A stretch of 64,000 nucleotides of DNA. It comes from Bacillota bacterium. GTDB lineage: Bacteria > Bacillota > Clostridia > Lachnospirales > Lachnospiraceae. Position numbers and translations under genes: made by a program. The stretch's first letter is position 1. Every line of letters starts with the position of its first letter. The stretch spans positions 19,044 through 83,043 of the forward strand of contig JAFAGA010000045.1 of NCBI GenBank assembly GCA_023423045.1, written 5' to 3'. Positions 25,623-35,049 of this stretch are shown here, in pieces. The notes below the pieces were generated by a model. The model ran no database searches and was not told where the DNA came from. It saw only the letters and a list, made by a program, of their open reading frames with translations.

Positions 25623-25748
25623 ATGATGAAAGCGTCAAAAGCACCGGAGGTGCTTTTCGGATCCAATAGATTGATATATAAGCCTGCTTGCAATGGCAAT
25701 ATATTGGATCTGGAAATGTGCGAAGCACCTTTTGACGCTTTTATCATG
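25623..25748 (+). repeat. Hairpin repeat element, copy 1
   Basis: About 125 bp with long terminal inverted repeats: AAAGCGTCAAAAG at one end and CTTTTGACGCTTT at the other. A small hairpin GCACC/GGTGC and an inner stem GGATCCAATA/TATTGGATC lie inside. Copy 2 lies at 41071-41195. The inner-stem sequence differs between copies but pairing is kept. It also encodes a 51-residue ORF (25623-25778) whose sequence is partly conserved in copy 2. Confidence 0.8.
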
Positions 25749-25859
25749 TATAAGAATAAGAAATATAATCCAGAATAGTATTAAAATGTATCCTTATTGT
25801 AACTTTTATATGGTTAAATAAGGCATGATTAAAAATTTATAGGAAAGGGACCCTTCAAT

Positions 25860-26360
25860 ATGTTGGAAAATAAGATGCAAATTATGACCAACGTCACAAG
25901 TTCTGCAAGGATCTGTGTTGATGATTATAATGGGGGTGAGATGCAGGGTAGATTATATCATGCTTACCTGGAAGAGCCGCTGGTATTTCATAATGTTGTT
26001 GCTTTGCTGAAGCTGCTGGGAAGCTTATTTGACAGTTATGATTTTCCGCAGGTCAGCATGAAATCCGGGAGCTTCAAACCACAGGATATTGTCCCAAAAG
26101 ATTATCTCACAGAGAAAGTAGTAATCCATACACCGACTCAATATAATAGGAATATGATGCGAGGTAAGAAGGGTACTTTTTGGATAAGAGTATTATTCCG
26201 GCAGAATGCAACCTGGCAGGGAAATATTAAGTGGGTGGAGGAAGGAAGTAAAGCTAATTTCCGCAGTGCGCTAGAACTGATCATGCTTTTGGATAGCTGC
26301 TTTGATAATTCAAGAGCATTAGTTTCTTCGTCGGATCTAAAAAGGGAAAAAATAATATAA
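25860..26360 (+). CDS. Conserved protein of unknown function, 166 residues
   Basis: No signal peptide or membrane helix. The C-terminal half (GKKGTFWIRVLFRQNATWQG, then FRSALELIMLLDSCF) looks like a compact conserved domain that I associate with Lachnospiraceae proteins of unknown function; I cannot name it. GGAAAGGG precedes the ATG. It lies between a BTAD regulator and a large surface protein. A regulatory or accessory role there is only a guess from position. Confidence 0.65.
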   Translation: MLENKMQIMTNVTSSARICVDDYNGGEMQGRLYHAYLEEPLVFHNVVALLKLLGSLFDSYDFPQVSMKSGSFKPQDIVPKDYLTEKVVIHTPTQYNRNMMRGKKGTFWIRVLFRQNATWQGNIKWVEEGSKANFRSALELIMLLDSCFDNSRALVSSSDLKREKII

Positions 26361-26536
26361 CATAAGGCGGGGATTAGGGATCTGATCAGAGGTCCTGAAA
26401 ACAGGAGCCATACCCTAGAATGTGTGGCAGGTTAACCACGTTATCCTAGAAAAGCGAGGCTGAGAATAGGGAGCTTACCTCATAGTAATGTAAGCAAGCA
26501 TCTACCTCTGGTAGATGATAACCGAAAATAAGTCTT
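26361..26536 (+). promoter_or_regulatory. Structured leader region of the vWA surface protein gene
   Basis: Several stems are visible. TAGGGAT pairs with ATACCCTA around GGTCCTG/CAGGAGCC (26376-26417). GTGG pairs with CCAC near 26422-26440, and CTTAC with GTAAG near 26473-26494. A perfect CATCTACC/GGTAGATG hairpin (26500-26518) lies just before the RBS. The density of pairing suggests an RNA element, but it matches no riboswitch class I recognise. It could also be a 3' structure of the upstream gene. Confidence 0.4.
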
Positions 26537-26550
26537 AAAGGAGAATGCGT

Positions 26551-29500
26551 ATGAAAATTAAGAAAAAGTTTTTTTCACAAATGTTAAGCCTGGTGCTGAT
26601 TGTTTCCTTAGTCATGGGGAATATGAATATCATGACAGCATCGGCAGCCGAGGACCGTTCTACCGTATATTTTGGTACATCCAACGATGATGTGTACGGA
26701 ACAAAGAAAGCGGAATGGGTGACAGGTAAAGTAGGAGAGAGGGCTCAAATTACCTTTGATATTACTGCCAAGAAGGCCATTAATACTGTGAAACAAGTGA
26801 TTAAGACAGATATTGTGCTGGTGCTTGATCGCTCCGGCAGTATGAAAGACAATTCAAAAATGAGCAATGTAAAGACAGCGGCAAAAGAGTTTGTCAATGG
26901 CCTGTTAGCGGGAGATTATAAAAACTCTGTGCAGATGGGGGTAGTAACCTATTCAGAAGGGGCCAGCAGCCTTCTGTCCGGTACTGGTTTATCCAGCAAT
27001 GCAGGAACAATCAATGATATGATTACTGCCATTGGAAATCCTAATGGAGGAACCAATATTCAAGCGGGTCTGAGAAAAGCCAACGAAATTCTTGCGGCCA
27101 GCAAAACAGTTCATACAAGCAGGAATGAGGAAGTGAAGCAATATATTGTCCTACTATCCGATGGTGAACCTACCTATAGCTATAAAGCTAATGGTTATGA
27201 TCCTGGCATTCCAAGATTACGCTTTGGTACCGATAAGACGCTGAGAGGAAATGGGGATGATTATACATTAAGTACTAGTTTATTAAGTCGTGAACAATAT
27301 AAACGGTATGATGTTGCTTACACTGTTCCTGTACAGAAATCAGGGCAGATTGTCAGATTTGTAAAAGCAGACAAATATTTTAATATGAGCGGCAATTCAA
27401 TTAGTAATGTACAGTCACTACAATCGCCAACTACATCCACGATCAATGTGGTCTATAACAGAGTAAATGGTTCTTATGGCTGGCGTGGAGCGACATCACC
27501 ATACAATAGCATTAGATTTTCAGCAAATCAGAATGATGGGAACATTGACAATCCGAATGGCAATAAGACAACAGGAGAAATTACAATCCAACATGCGAAT
27601 TCCTACTTTGTACCTGAAGAAAGAAGCATCACTGTTGGGGATAACGGTGTTCCAACGATAGATGAAGCAGCAGCGATCAAGGATGGGGGAACTACAATAT
27701 ATGCCATCGGCTATGATATCGCAACTGGAACCAATAATGCTTCTACAGTAATGCAGGGTGTGGCCTCTTCTCCCGATAAATTCAAGAGAGCTTCATCCAG
27801 CAGCTCCTCCACTTCAATACAAGAAATTCTGAATGACATTAGTGAAGAGGTTCAGGAAATCATTGATACGGCCAACGGAGCTAAGATTGTTGATAAGATC
27901 CCGGCTGGGTTTATCGTCGATGAAAGCACACTTCCGTCAGGTGTAAGCTATGACAGTGTGACTCGAACCCTTACCTGGAATCTGGGTGATTTAATAGTTC
28001 CTGAGGATCAGGAGTCTATTAGAAGAACAGTAAGTATCTATATGAATTTGGATCAGTCTCAGTTAGATGCGAATGTAGTAGCTGCTGCAGGCGACTTTGT
28101 TGAAACCAATGCAGGCTGCACCTTAAATTATACTGATAGCGAATCAACGCCTATGGTAGTTGATACCAAGTCAGCAAGCGGAGCAACGGCTAATCCGGCT
28201 CTTCCGCTGACGACCTATGATTATTCGATTCATTATACTATCGAAGGCAATAAATCATTGGGGGGCACTATTGACGGGTCATCCACGACTGTAAGTGGAA
28301 AGGCTTTCTTAGGCGAGAGGATATTTGTTAAAACAACCCTTGGAAACCTGAATTTAAGTTCTGACCAATATCAAAACCCTACATTTATCGGTACAACCAC
28401 AGTGGATGGCAGTCAATACCTGACCGTAGGCAGTGATAATGCAGCAAATACGGCAACTGTAACAGTAAACCTGAATCGTTATATTGTTACCTTCTATAGC
28501 AAGGAATCAGGTTCACAAGGGAACACGCCTTTTGAAACAGCTCAGACAATTGTCTATGGAACAAAAGCAACTAGGCCGGCAGCTACCCCACAGAAGCCAG
28601 CAGATGCGCAGTACACCTACCAATTTTCTGGTTGGAGTGCTAACGAAGCTACACTTAGTAATGTCACTAGTAATCTTGACGTATATCCTGGCTTTGGGAA
28701 TACACTTCAAGATTACACGATAAAATTCTATAGAGATCAGGATGCATTTAATGCAGGTCAAGCACTGGCAGTTCACACAGTTAATTATGGAACAAACAAT
28801 GTTGCGGCTCCTGCTTCCCCGTCAGCTCCGACGAATCCTAATTCGGATTACGATTATACATTTGATCGTTGGGATAAGGAACCGTCAGAGTGGCAGAATA
28901 TAAACAGCAACGTTGATGTCATTGGATCCTTTAAATCAACATTAAAAAATGCCAAGGTCTATTTCTATGATCTGGAAAGGAAGCAGATAGGGGAACCGCA
29001 AATTATTCCATATCGTACGTCGGCAACAGCACCGACAGCCTTCGATAAAGAAGTGATACTGGAGAATGAAGTTCGTATCTTTAACGATACATGGGATAAA
29101 AGCTTTGACGCTGTCACTACACCGGAGTTGCATGTATACGCACAGTATCGAACAGTTGCCCAATATTATACGGTTGAATACTATGGAGCGGATGGAGATA
29201 CAACGCCGCTTTACACGGATCCCGAAGTGGAATATATGAAGGCAAGCTCTTATTCAGGTGCGACTCCGACAAAGGTTGACTCCACAAATCAATATACCTA
29301 TACCTTCAATGACACCTGGAAGCTGGGAGATGGTTCCGATGCATCAAGTAAATTGAACTCAGTAACATCGAACCTGAAGGTATATGCCGGATTTAATAAA
29401 ACCGAGAATAAATTTACCTTTGCCTTCTATTACTGGGATGAGAACGGTAATGATACCAGCGCAGAGTTTACCAATATTTCCTGGGGTGCCTCCGTTGTAC

Positions 29501-32064
29501 CTCCCGCAGTGACAACGGTTAGTGGCTCCGGAATTATCAAAGAGTTTAACAACTGGGCAGGTGACGACTATAACAGCGTCAAAAAGAATGGCAGTGCTAC
29601 GGCCACAGCAGCGATGACCTATGCGGTAACCTTTATCTACGGAGATAATCAGAGCGAAATACAATATGTACCGGAGAACGGTTATGCTACCGCTCCTACG
29701 AATACAGATAAAAGCCAGGATGCAATATATACCTACACATTTGCTGGTTGGGACAAAACCTTTAACAATATTACAGAGCCCACAACGGTAACAGCGGAGT
29801 ATACCTCTACACAAAGGGAATATACTATTAACTTTATAAATGATGTAACAAAGGAGAACCTTGGCAGTGCCCCTGGCAAACATCATGGTGATAAGGTGAC
29901 TGTTCCCACAGCACCGCAATCCTTTGTACTGGATGGTTATACCTACACCTTCACCGGATGGGAAGATAATATCGCCGATGAAGTTACTGTAACAGGTGAT
30001 AAGACTTACCGTGCGTACTATACGGGTCGGATTAATCAATATCAGGTTAGGTTTATTGATGTAATCATGACGGATGACTCGGAGATTGTATCTGAGGGTA
30101 CACAACTGTCGAGTGAACCGATTGATCATAATGGTAACGCGACTGAAGCCGCAGGTCGAGCAAGAGCCATGATTGATGTAAGTGCCAAGGATACAGCAAA
30201 ATATCTTTATACCTTTGCCGGCTGGGTTACAGCCCCGGGTGGAGAAGTAGCGGCGAATTTAACAGGTGTTACAGGTGATATGACGGTCTATGCTTCTTAT
30301 ACCAGAGAGCTTCTCTATTATACCGTTGTCTTTATGGATGTGGATGATGTTGCTCATGGAAATGCGGTGCTTACCGTAACGATTGACGGTGAGCCGGTAG
30401 GACAACAGCTTCTTCCTTATGGCGGCACAGCAGTTGAGCCATTATTAGGATCAGAATTTTTCAAGGATCCGGATACGGATAGCACGATTTACGGAGATCC
30501 CTACTGGAATTCAGATGCATGGATGAATGTAGGTGCTAATGGACAATATAATAATGACAGAGTAATCACCATCACCCTGATTCGTCCCTCGGCTCCTGCT
30601 CGCTACGAAGTAGAATTTTACTCAGAGGATGGAACACAGAAGTTTACCAACGAAACAGAAGCAGGTATTTATGTATTCACCTATGGTGATCCGATCACAT
30701 CAAGCCCTGCTAACCAGGGAAAGGATAGCACTCCTACCCATAATTTCACCTTTGTTGGCTGGGGTACACAGCCCAACAGCTCAGGGGAACTGGTAGATCT
30801 TAGCGCTCGGATCGTAGATGGACCCGGAATCAAATTGTATGCTCAGTTTGAACAGTCAGATCGTTACTATACGGTTACCTTCCTTGATGAGCACGGCGGT
30901 TACTTTGGAGGAGAAGCTCCCTATGTGGCATCCGTACTGTATGAAGGAACTACCGTAGGAACTACCGCAAGAAACATGGCGGAATCAAAAGCAATACAGT
31001 ATGCAGATGATCAGTCTACATTGAGCAAGAGAGTGACCTTCTTATATTGGAGTACAGAGCCGGTAGGATCAGAGTCAGAGAGACAGGTAGCGGACTTAAC
31101 CAGAATTACAGGCAATCTGAATGTATATGCAATGAATGCAGATACTACCAATGAATATGCCATCACCTATATGAGTGATGAATATGGCTCAGAGAGCAAT
31201 AATATCTTTGCAACAGATACCGCAATTGGCGGAACGAAGGTGAGCTTTGACGATTCAGAGGAAGAGAATACCTATCTTATCCGCAAGGAAGGACCGTCAA
31301 AGGTATCCGAAAGCCATAGATATATCTTTACTAATTGGAGAGTATTTGCTGACTTTGGAGAAGAGAGCTTTGAGTTAAACAGCAATGATGAATTATTAAG
31401 TGCATTACAGTCTGATCTCGTTCTCTATCCTGTATTTGAAAGAGGAATTAAGACCTTTACGGTTACTTTCGTAGATTGGGATGGCAAGGTACTAAAGACT
31501 CAGGAGAATATTCCGTACGGCGAAGGTGCAACTGCACCGGCAAATCCCGGAAGAGCAGATGTATATACCAGTACGACGAGAACAGTATTTACCTTCAGTG
31601 GTTGGAATAAGGACTATTCCGAGGTAAATGAGGATATGACCATAACGGCAGAATATACCTCAGTGGTAAACAATCTTAATCCCAGTAACCCGGGAGGGCC
31701 TACAACTTCTCCGACAGTGACACCTACTCCGATACCAGAGGTAATCATACCGGAAGTCACACCTCCGGCAGGACCTGGTACGGATGAGGAAGAAGAGCTG
31801 GAGATTTCAGATAACGAGACTCCTCAGGGTACGACAAAGCCTTCTACAAAGGTGACAAAGCAGGATGCCCAGCTTCCGTCAAAGAATAAGAATACGGAAG
31901 GGGATACGTTGGTTATCAATGAGAACAAGACTCCGAGAGGAGCGGCCGGCTTACCTAAGACGGGAGAGTCACCTATGGATATCCTTTATGGAGTTGGTAT
32001 GGTATGTTCCTTAATTGGAGCTTCTGTCTCCATCACCAGAAGGAAAAAGAATAAAGAGAAATAA
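26551..32064 (+). CDS. LPXTG-anchored von Willebrand A / InlB-repeat surface protein
   Basis: About 1837 residues. A signal peptide ends near MTASAAE. A vWA domain begins with DIVLVLDRSGSMKDNS near residue 90 (metal-binding DxSxS) and spans roughly 85-450 with a long Ser/Asn-rich insertion. A SpaA/DUF11-like segment follows, then from about residue 640 many InlB B-type repeats (YTVEYYG, YTFAGWDK, VTAEY). A Pro/Thr linker leads to LPKTG near 1800, a hydrophobic stretch and RRKKNKEK, a sortase anchor. It is probably a cell-wall adhesin. ATG 26551 is favoured over 26545 by its 7-nt spacing to AAAGGAG. No sortase gene lies in the window. Confidence 0.88.
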   Translation: MKIKKKFFSQMLSLVLIVSLVMGNMNIMTASAAEDRSTVYFGTSNDDVYGTKKAEWVTGKVGERAQITFDITAKKAINTVKQVIKTDIVLVLDRSGSMKDNSKMSNVKTAAKEFVNGLLAGDYKNSVQMGVVTYSEGASSLLSGTGLSSNAGTINDMITAIGNPNGGTNIQAGLRKANEILAASKTVHTSRNEEVKQYIVLLSDGEPTYSYKANGYDPGIPRLRFGTDKTLRGNGDDYTLSTSLLSREQYKRYDVAYTVPVQKSGQIVRFVKADKYFNMSGNSISNVQSLQSPTTSTINVVYNRVNGSYGWRGATSPYNSIRFSANQNDGNIDNPNGNKTTGEITIQHANSYFVPEERSITVGDNGVPTIDEAAAIKDGGTTIYAIGYDIATGTNNASTVMQGVASSPDKFKRASSSSSSTSIQEILNDISEEVQEIIDTANGAKIVDKIPAGFIVDESTLPSGVSYDSVTRTLTWNLGDLIVPEDQESIRRTVSIYMNLDQSQLDANVVAAAGDFVETNAGCTLNYTDSESTPMVVDTKSASGATANPALPLTTYDYSIHYTIEGNKSLGGTIDGSSTTVSGKAFLGERIFVKTTLGNLNLSSDQYQNPTFIGTTTVDGSQYLTVGSDNAANTATVTVNLNRYIVTFYSKESGSQGNTPFETAQTIVYGTKATRPAATPQKPADAQYTYQFSGWSANEATLSNVTSNLDVYPGFGNTLQDYTIKFYRDQDAFNAGQALAVHTVNYGTNNVAAPASPSAPTNPNSDYDYTFDRWDKEPSEWQNINSNVDVIGSFKSTLKNAKVYFYDLERKQIGEPQIIPYRTSATAPTAFDKEVILENEVRIFNDTWDKSFDAVTTPELHVYAQYRTVAQYYTVEYYGADGDTTPLYTDPEVEYMKASSYSGATPTKVDSTNQYTYTFNDTWKLGDGSDASSKLNSVTSNLKVYAGFNKTENKFTFAFYYWDENGNDTSAEFTNISWGASVVPPAVTTVSGSGIIKEFNNWAGDDYNSVKKNGSATATAAMTYAVTFIYGDNQSEIQYVPENGYATAPTNTDKSQDAIYTYTFAGWDKTFNNITEPTTVTAEYTSTQREYTINFINDVTKENLGSAPGKHHGDKVTVPTAPQSFVLDGYTYTFTGWEDNIADEVTVTGDKTYRAYYTGRINQYQVRFIDVIMTDDSEIVSEGTQLSSEPIDHNGNATEAAGRARAMIDVSAKDTAKYLYTFAGWVTAPGGEVAANLTGVTGDMTVYASYTRELLYYTVVFMDVDDVAHGNAVLTVTIDGEPVGQQLLPYGGTAVEPLLGSEFFKDPDTDSTIYGDPYWNSDAWMNVGANGQYNNDRVITITLIRPSAPARYEVEFYSEDGTQKFTNETEAGIYVFTYGDPITSSPANQGKDSTPTHNFTFVGWGTQPNSSGELVDLSARIVDGPGIKLYAQFEQSDRYYTVTFLDEHGGYFGGEAPYVASVLYEGTTVGTTARNMAESKAIQYADDQSTLSKRVTFLYWSTEPVGSESERQVADLTRITGNLNVYAMNADTTNEYAITYMSDEYGSESNNIFATDTAIGGTKVSFDDSEEENTYLIRKEGPSKVSESHRYIFTNWRVFADFGEESFELNSNDELLSALQSDLVLYPVFERGIKTFTVTFVDWDGKVLKTQENIPYGEGATAPANPGRADVYTSTTRTVFTFSGWNKDYSEVNEDMTITAEYTSVVNNLNPSNPGGPTTSPTVTPTPIPEVIIPEVTPPAGPGTDEEEELEISDNETPQGTTKPSTKVTKQDAQLPSKNKNTEGDTLVINENKTPRGAAGLPKTGESPMDILYGVGMVCSLIGASVSITRRKKNKEK

Positions 32065-32125
32065 AAGACAGAGATTAAAAAGTTTCCCGTTCAAAGGGAC
32101 AGATGATAAACAGAGGTGTTTATGT

Positions 32126-32161
32126 AGAAAGCGGATGGCGCAAGCCATCCGCTTTCTATTG
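32126..32161. terminator. Bidirectional terminator between convergent genes
   Basis: AGAAAGCGGATGGC and GCCATCCGCTTTCT form a perfect 14-bp stem around a GCAA tetraloop, between the surface-protein gene and the leftward polymerase gene. Confidence 0.9.
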
Positions 32162-32173
32162 TCCGAATTGTAT

Positions 32174-34066
32174 TTAAAGAGAAGATTGCTTCAGGGGCTC
32201 CTTATTGAGCTTTGTGTTAATTCCAATTCCAACTCCGATCAGTATCCAGAAGATAGGAGCAACAGTTATGCTGGAATCATTGGAGATGCCACTGATAAGA
32301 TAACCAATGATGCTGACGAAGATAGCGGCCCCGGTGATAACATAGGGATGATCAAACCTGCGTCTGAAGTATATCTTTGCGCTGGAGATAATATAGTATC
32401 CGCAGAATGCCAGGAAGGCCAGCAATGAAACCACGCCGGTCTGTACGCCGATCTGTAGATAGAGGTTATGGGGCTTTGACATAATCTGACCCTCATATCC
32501 ATTGTTTCTATACTGTACATAATCATTTTGGGGAAATACCATGGTGAAGGTATCCGCACCGGACCCCAGAATAAGATTATTCTTCAATAGGGGAATGGTT
32601 CTGGACCATATATACCCGCGTCCGGAGGCATAGCGCTCATATCCGGTGAAGACAGCAGAGGGTGCCAGAATGATCTTATCGTATTTGCCATAGATATTGA
32701 TATAATAATAGGTGTTATCTCCCCGTTGGTTTGTAAAGAACCAAAGTCTATTATCAATTGTCGCGTCAAACCCTAAGGTCTGGTCTGGATTCATCGCAGG
32801 AGTAAACACGAAGCCAGGGAAACGTTCATCTGTTACGGTAACGGGGCCATTGACCGTATCCAGGGTTGAGGCAACATAGCTATCATTCTGATCCTGTAAT
32901 ATAAAGTTACAGATTCCGTACTCATCCACGCTAAATACTACCTTTAAGGTGTTGCCGCCATATTGGATCACCAGATTATCATCATTGGTCTGTATATCCG
33001 CCAATAAGGGGGTGGATTTTTGAATGTTCGTAAGCTTATTGATCTGTCTTCCTAAATAATTGTTGGTGTACGAATTAATGAGGAAGCTTCCCAGGATGAC
33101 AGCAATGATAGCCGGTATGAAGATATAGAAGTACTTAACCAGATATCTCCATAGCAGAAGGACGGAGAAAATCACAGTAAGAACAACGCTGACCAATCCG
33201 GTGGTAGATCCGGAACCATACAGACCCACAAGCAAGCCTGCGCAGAGGAGCCAAAAGGCAAGCCTGAGCCATAGTTTTTTTGTAAATAAAGCCATATAGA
33301 GCGTAATAGGGAATAAAAGAGATACATATACACCCACATAGTTCGGATTAAATAATGACATATATACGGTATTTTTACCAACCATCATCCGGAGGCTGTC
33401 CGGATCCTTCGCATACTCTGAATTAGCAATCAGGAGCTTGCCCAAATAGGTAGTATAAAAGTCATGTCCGCTGACCTGTGTCAAACCGATCAGGCTCAAT
33501 ACGAACGCACCGGCCAGAAGGGCATAAATAATAAGCTTTAGATCCCGTTCCGATTTAACGATGGAATAGGAGTAGTAAGCGAGGATACAATAGGATAGCA
33601 GAGCAAAGATGGATTCAAACTGCTCAAAGGTGCCTGTAAAGCTAAAACTGCGGTACTTGGAAAACAGGGAAGACAGCAATGCCAGTAAGGCGTAGATTCC
33701 CAGAGGAATGAATATCTTCGGAAAAGTGAGGCGGCCCCTCTCCGTCCGGAACTTGTATAGCAGAATAATACCCATGATGCTTGCGGTAAGGATCAGAAAA
33801 ATCTGCCTGTAATATAGAAAGACGTCAACCGTAGTATCGTTATCAGGATACCAGTTAAACTGCGCAAACCTTGTTGAGTATGGATGCAGCTTTACGATCA
33901 GCGGAAGGATGGCAACTGCAAACATAATGGGAAGCAGGAGGGTGATTTTCTTATCTGTGGAAGCGTTTTGAGACTCTCTCTTATACTTCATTGTATTGCG
34001 GTTGCTTTGTTGTCCTGTGGGACGATTATTTGTATGGTTAGCTTGCTTTACCTTTTGATTCGCCAT
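32174..34066 (-). CDS. O-antigen ligase / polysaccharide polymerase family membrane protein
   Basis: A 630-residue multi-pass membrane protein of the Wzy/WaaL type. About ten transmembrane helices start near residue 42. The conserved ligase region near the C-terminus reads RGYIWSRTIPLLKNN, LGSGADTF and KPHNLYLQIGVQTG. In Gram-positive bacteria such proteins polymerise or ligate surface polysaccharide. An unusual beta-rich extracytoplasmic insertion of about 150 residues (roughly 340-490) interrupts the helices before the ligase motif. AAAGGAG precedes the start. No glycosyltransferase cluster is nearby, so its substrate is unknown. Confidence 0.8.
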   Translation of the reverse strand: MANQKVKQANHTNNRPTGQQSNRNTMKYKRESQNASTDKKITLLLPIMFAVAILPLIVKLHPYSTRFAQFNWYPDNDTTVDVFLYYRQIFLILTASIMGIILLYKFRTERGRLTFPKIFIPLGIYALLALLSSLFSKYRSFSFTGTFEQFESIFALLSYCILAYYSYSIVKSERDLKLIIYALLAGAFVLSLIGLTQVSGHDFYTTYLGKLLIANSEYAKDPDSLRMMVGKNTVYMSLFNPNYVGVYVSLLFPITLYMALFTKKLWLRLAFWLLCAGLLVGLYGSGSTTGLVSVVLTVIFSVLLLWRYLVKYFYIFIPAIIAVILGSFLINSYTNNYLGRQINKLTNIQKSTPLLADIQTNDDNLVIQYGGNTLKVVFSVDEYGICNFILQDQNDSYVASTLDTVNGPVTVTDERFPGFVFTPAMNPDQTLGFDATIDNRLWFFTNQRGDNTYYYINIYGKYDKIILAPSAVFTGYERYASGRGYIWSRTIPLLKNNLILGSGADTFTMVFPQNDYVQYRNNGYEGQIMSKPHNLYLQIGVQTGVVSLLAFLAFCGYYIISSAKIYFRRRFDHPYVITGAAIFVSIIGYLISGISNDSSITVAPIFWILIGVGIGINTKLNKEPLKQSSL

Positions 34067-34143
34067 TGCTTTACTCCTTTATTGTTAGTCCATAGGCTCT
34101 ATTATACACCATATACAGGGTGGATTCAATCGTGTAAGATCCT

Positions 34144-34203
34144 GTAATATACATTGATAGACAGTAATATACACCTATATACAGCAATATACAACGGTAT
34201 ATT
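34144..34203. repeat. Three tandem 20-bp A/T-rich repeats
   Basis: Units at 34144-34163, 34164-34183 and 34184-34203 share G(T/C)AATATACA followed by a variable half. They lie upstream of the polymerase gene and downstream of the ECF gene. Function unknown. Confidence 0.7.
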
Positions 34204-34224
34204 GATTCAATCTCTCTGCTCGCC

Positions 34225-34776
34225 CTATTCCTCCATCATTCCTCTAATCTGAGGAACCCTGATAATCAAAGGGAACAATAGGGTTGATATGATGACACCA
34301 AATCCATTCTGAATTAAATTAAAAGGAATATTTACCGATGCGGAAGCGAAGCCAAGGCCCAGGAGTGTGCTTTCAAATAAAAAATATCCGATTGTCACCA
34401 GAATTCCGCCCAATAAGCTCGCAGCCAGTACCGGTAGAATAAATAACTTCTTATTATCATGCAGCTTCTTATGGGGATGCCTGTGCAGCGCGCGATAAAT
34501 GTACACTGCGGTAATGGCCGCCAAGCCCTTTATTATTAATGTAGCAGGAGCATAGGCGCTGTAGCCAAGAGCCAAATCTGCAATCATGGAACCGATTCCG
34601 GCGGCGAGACCGCCAAAGAGGGGGCCAAGTACAATACCGGACAGGATAACGAAGCCGTCACCCGGATGGATGAAGCCGCCCATGGGAGAGGGAACAGCGA
34701 TTACCAAAGTTGCAACGCAAGTCATGGCTGCCATTAATGCGGCAGCGACTAATTGGTAGATATTTTTCGATTTCAT
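34225..34776 (-). CDS. ECF transporter S-component
   Basis: A 183-residue, about six-helix membrane protein, the substrate-binding subunit of an energy-coupling-factor vitamin transporter. GGFIHPGDGFVILSGIVLGP and GGLAAGIGSMIADLALGY match the DUF1393/ECF S-component pattern. The start at 34776 has AGGAGG upstream; the longer frame begins with a TTG without one. The shared ATPases and T-component are not in this window. Its vitamin substrate cannot be told from sequence alone. Confidence 0.82.
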   Translation of the reverse strand: MKSKNIYQLVAAALMAAMTCVATLVIAVPSPMGGFIHPGDGFVILSGIVLGPLFGGLAAGIGSMIADLALGYSAYAPATLIIKGLAAITAVYIYRALHRHPHKKLHDNKKLFILPVLAASLLGGILVTIGYFLFESTLLGLGFASASVNIPFNLIQNGFGVIISTLLFPLIIRVPQIRGMMEE

Positions 34777-34947
34777 AAACAATCGCCTCCTAAGGAAATT
34801 AATATCAAATACTATTTTTGACAAAACGACACAGCCTATCATCAATTATGAGGTATCATAGCATGATTTTATTGCTTTTACAAGAAATTATTCATTGCGG
34901 AAGGACGTTGTAACATACAGTTATTACTGTTCAAAGGTCACAAACTT

Positions 34948-35013
34948 ACTGGTCAATCTGCGAAATTCTGACCAGTCCTCGGTATTGCATCCGTTGTAAT
35001 CATTTGATATAAT
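34948..35013 (+). promoter_or_regulatory. Hairpin and promoter of the AI-2E family gene
   Basis: ACTGGTCA (34948-34955) pairs with TGACCAGT (34969-34976). A promoter follows: TTGCAT (34985-34990), 17 bp, TATAAT (35008-35013). The inverted repeat just upstream of the -35 could be an operator. The predicted start near 35020 supports translation from ATG 35050. Confidence 0.55.
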
Positions 35014-35049
35014 CTTTTTATGAATAGAACCTGGGCGGAGGGACAGCGT

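Noticed and set aside
29359..30129. 256-residue antisense frame inside the adhesin gene
   Set aside because: It is a product of the repetitive Thr/Tyr-rich coding strand; no RBS and no domain.
32015..32428. 137-residue plus-strand ORF over the end of the adhesin gene and the terminator
   Set aside because: It reads through a strong terminator and antisense to the polymerase gene, without an RBS.
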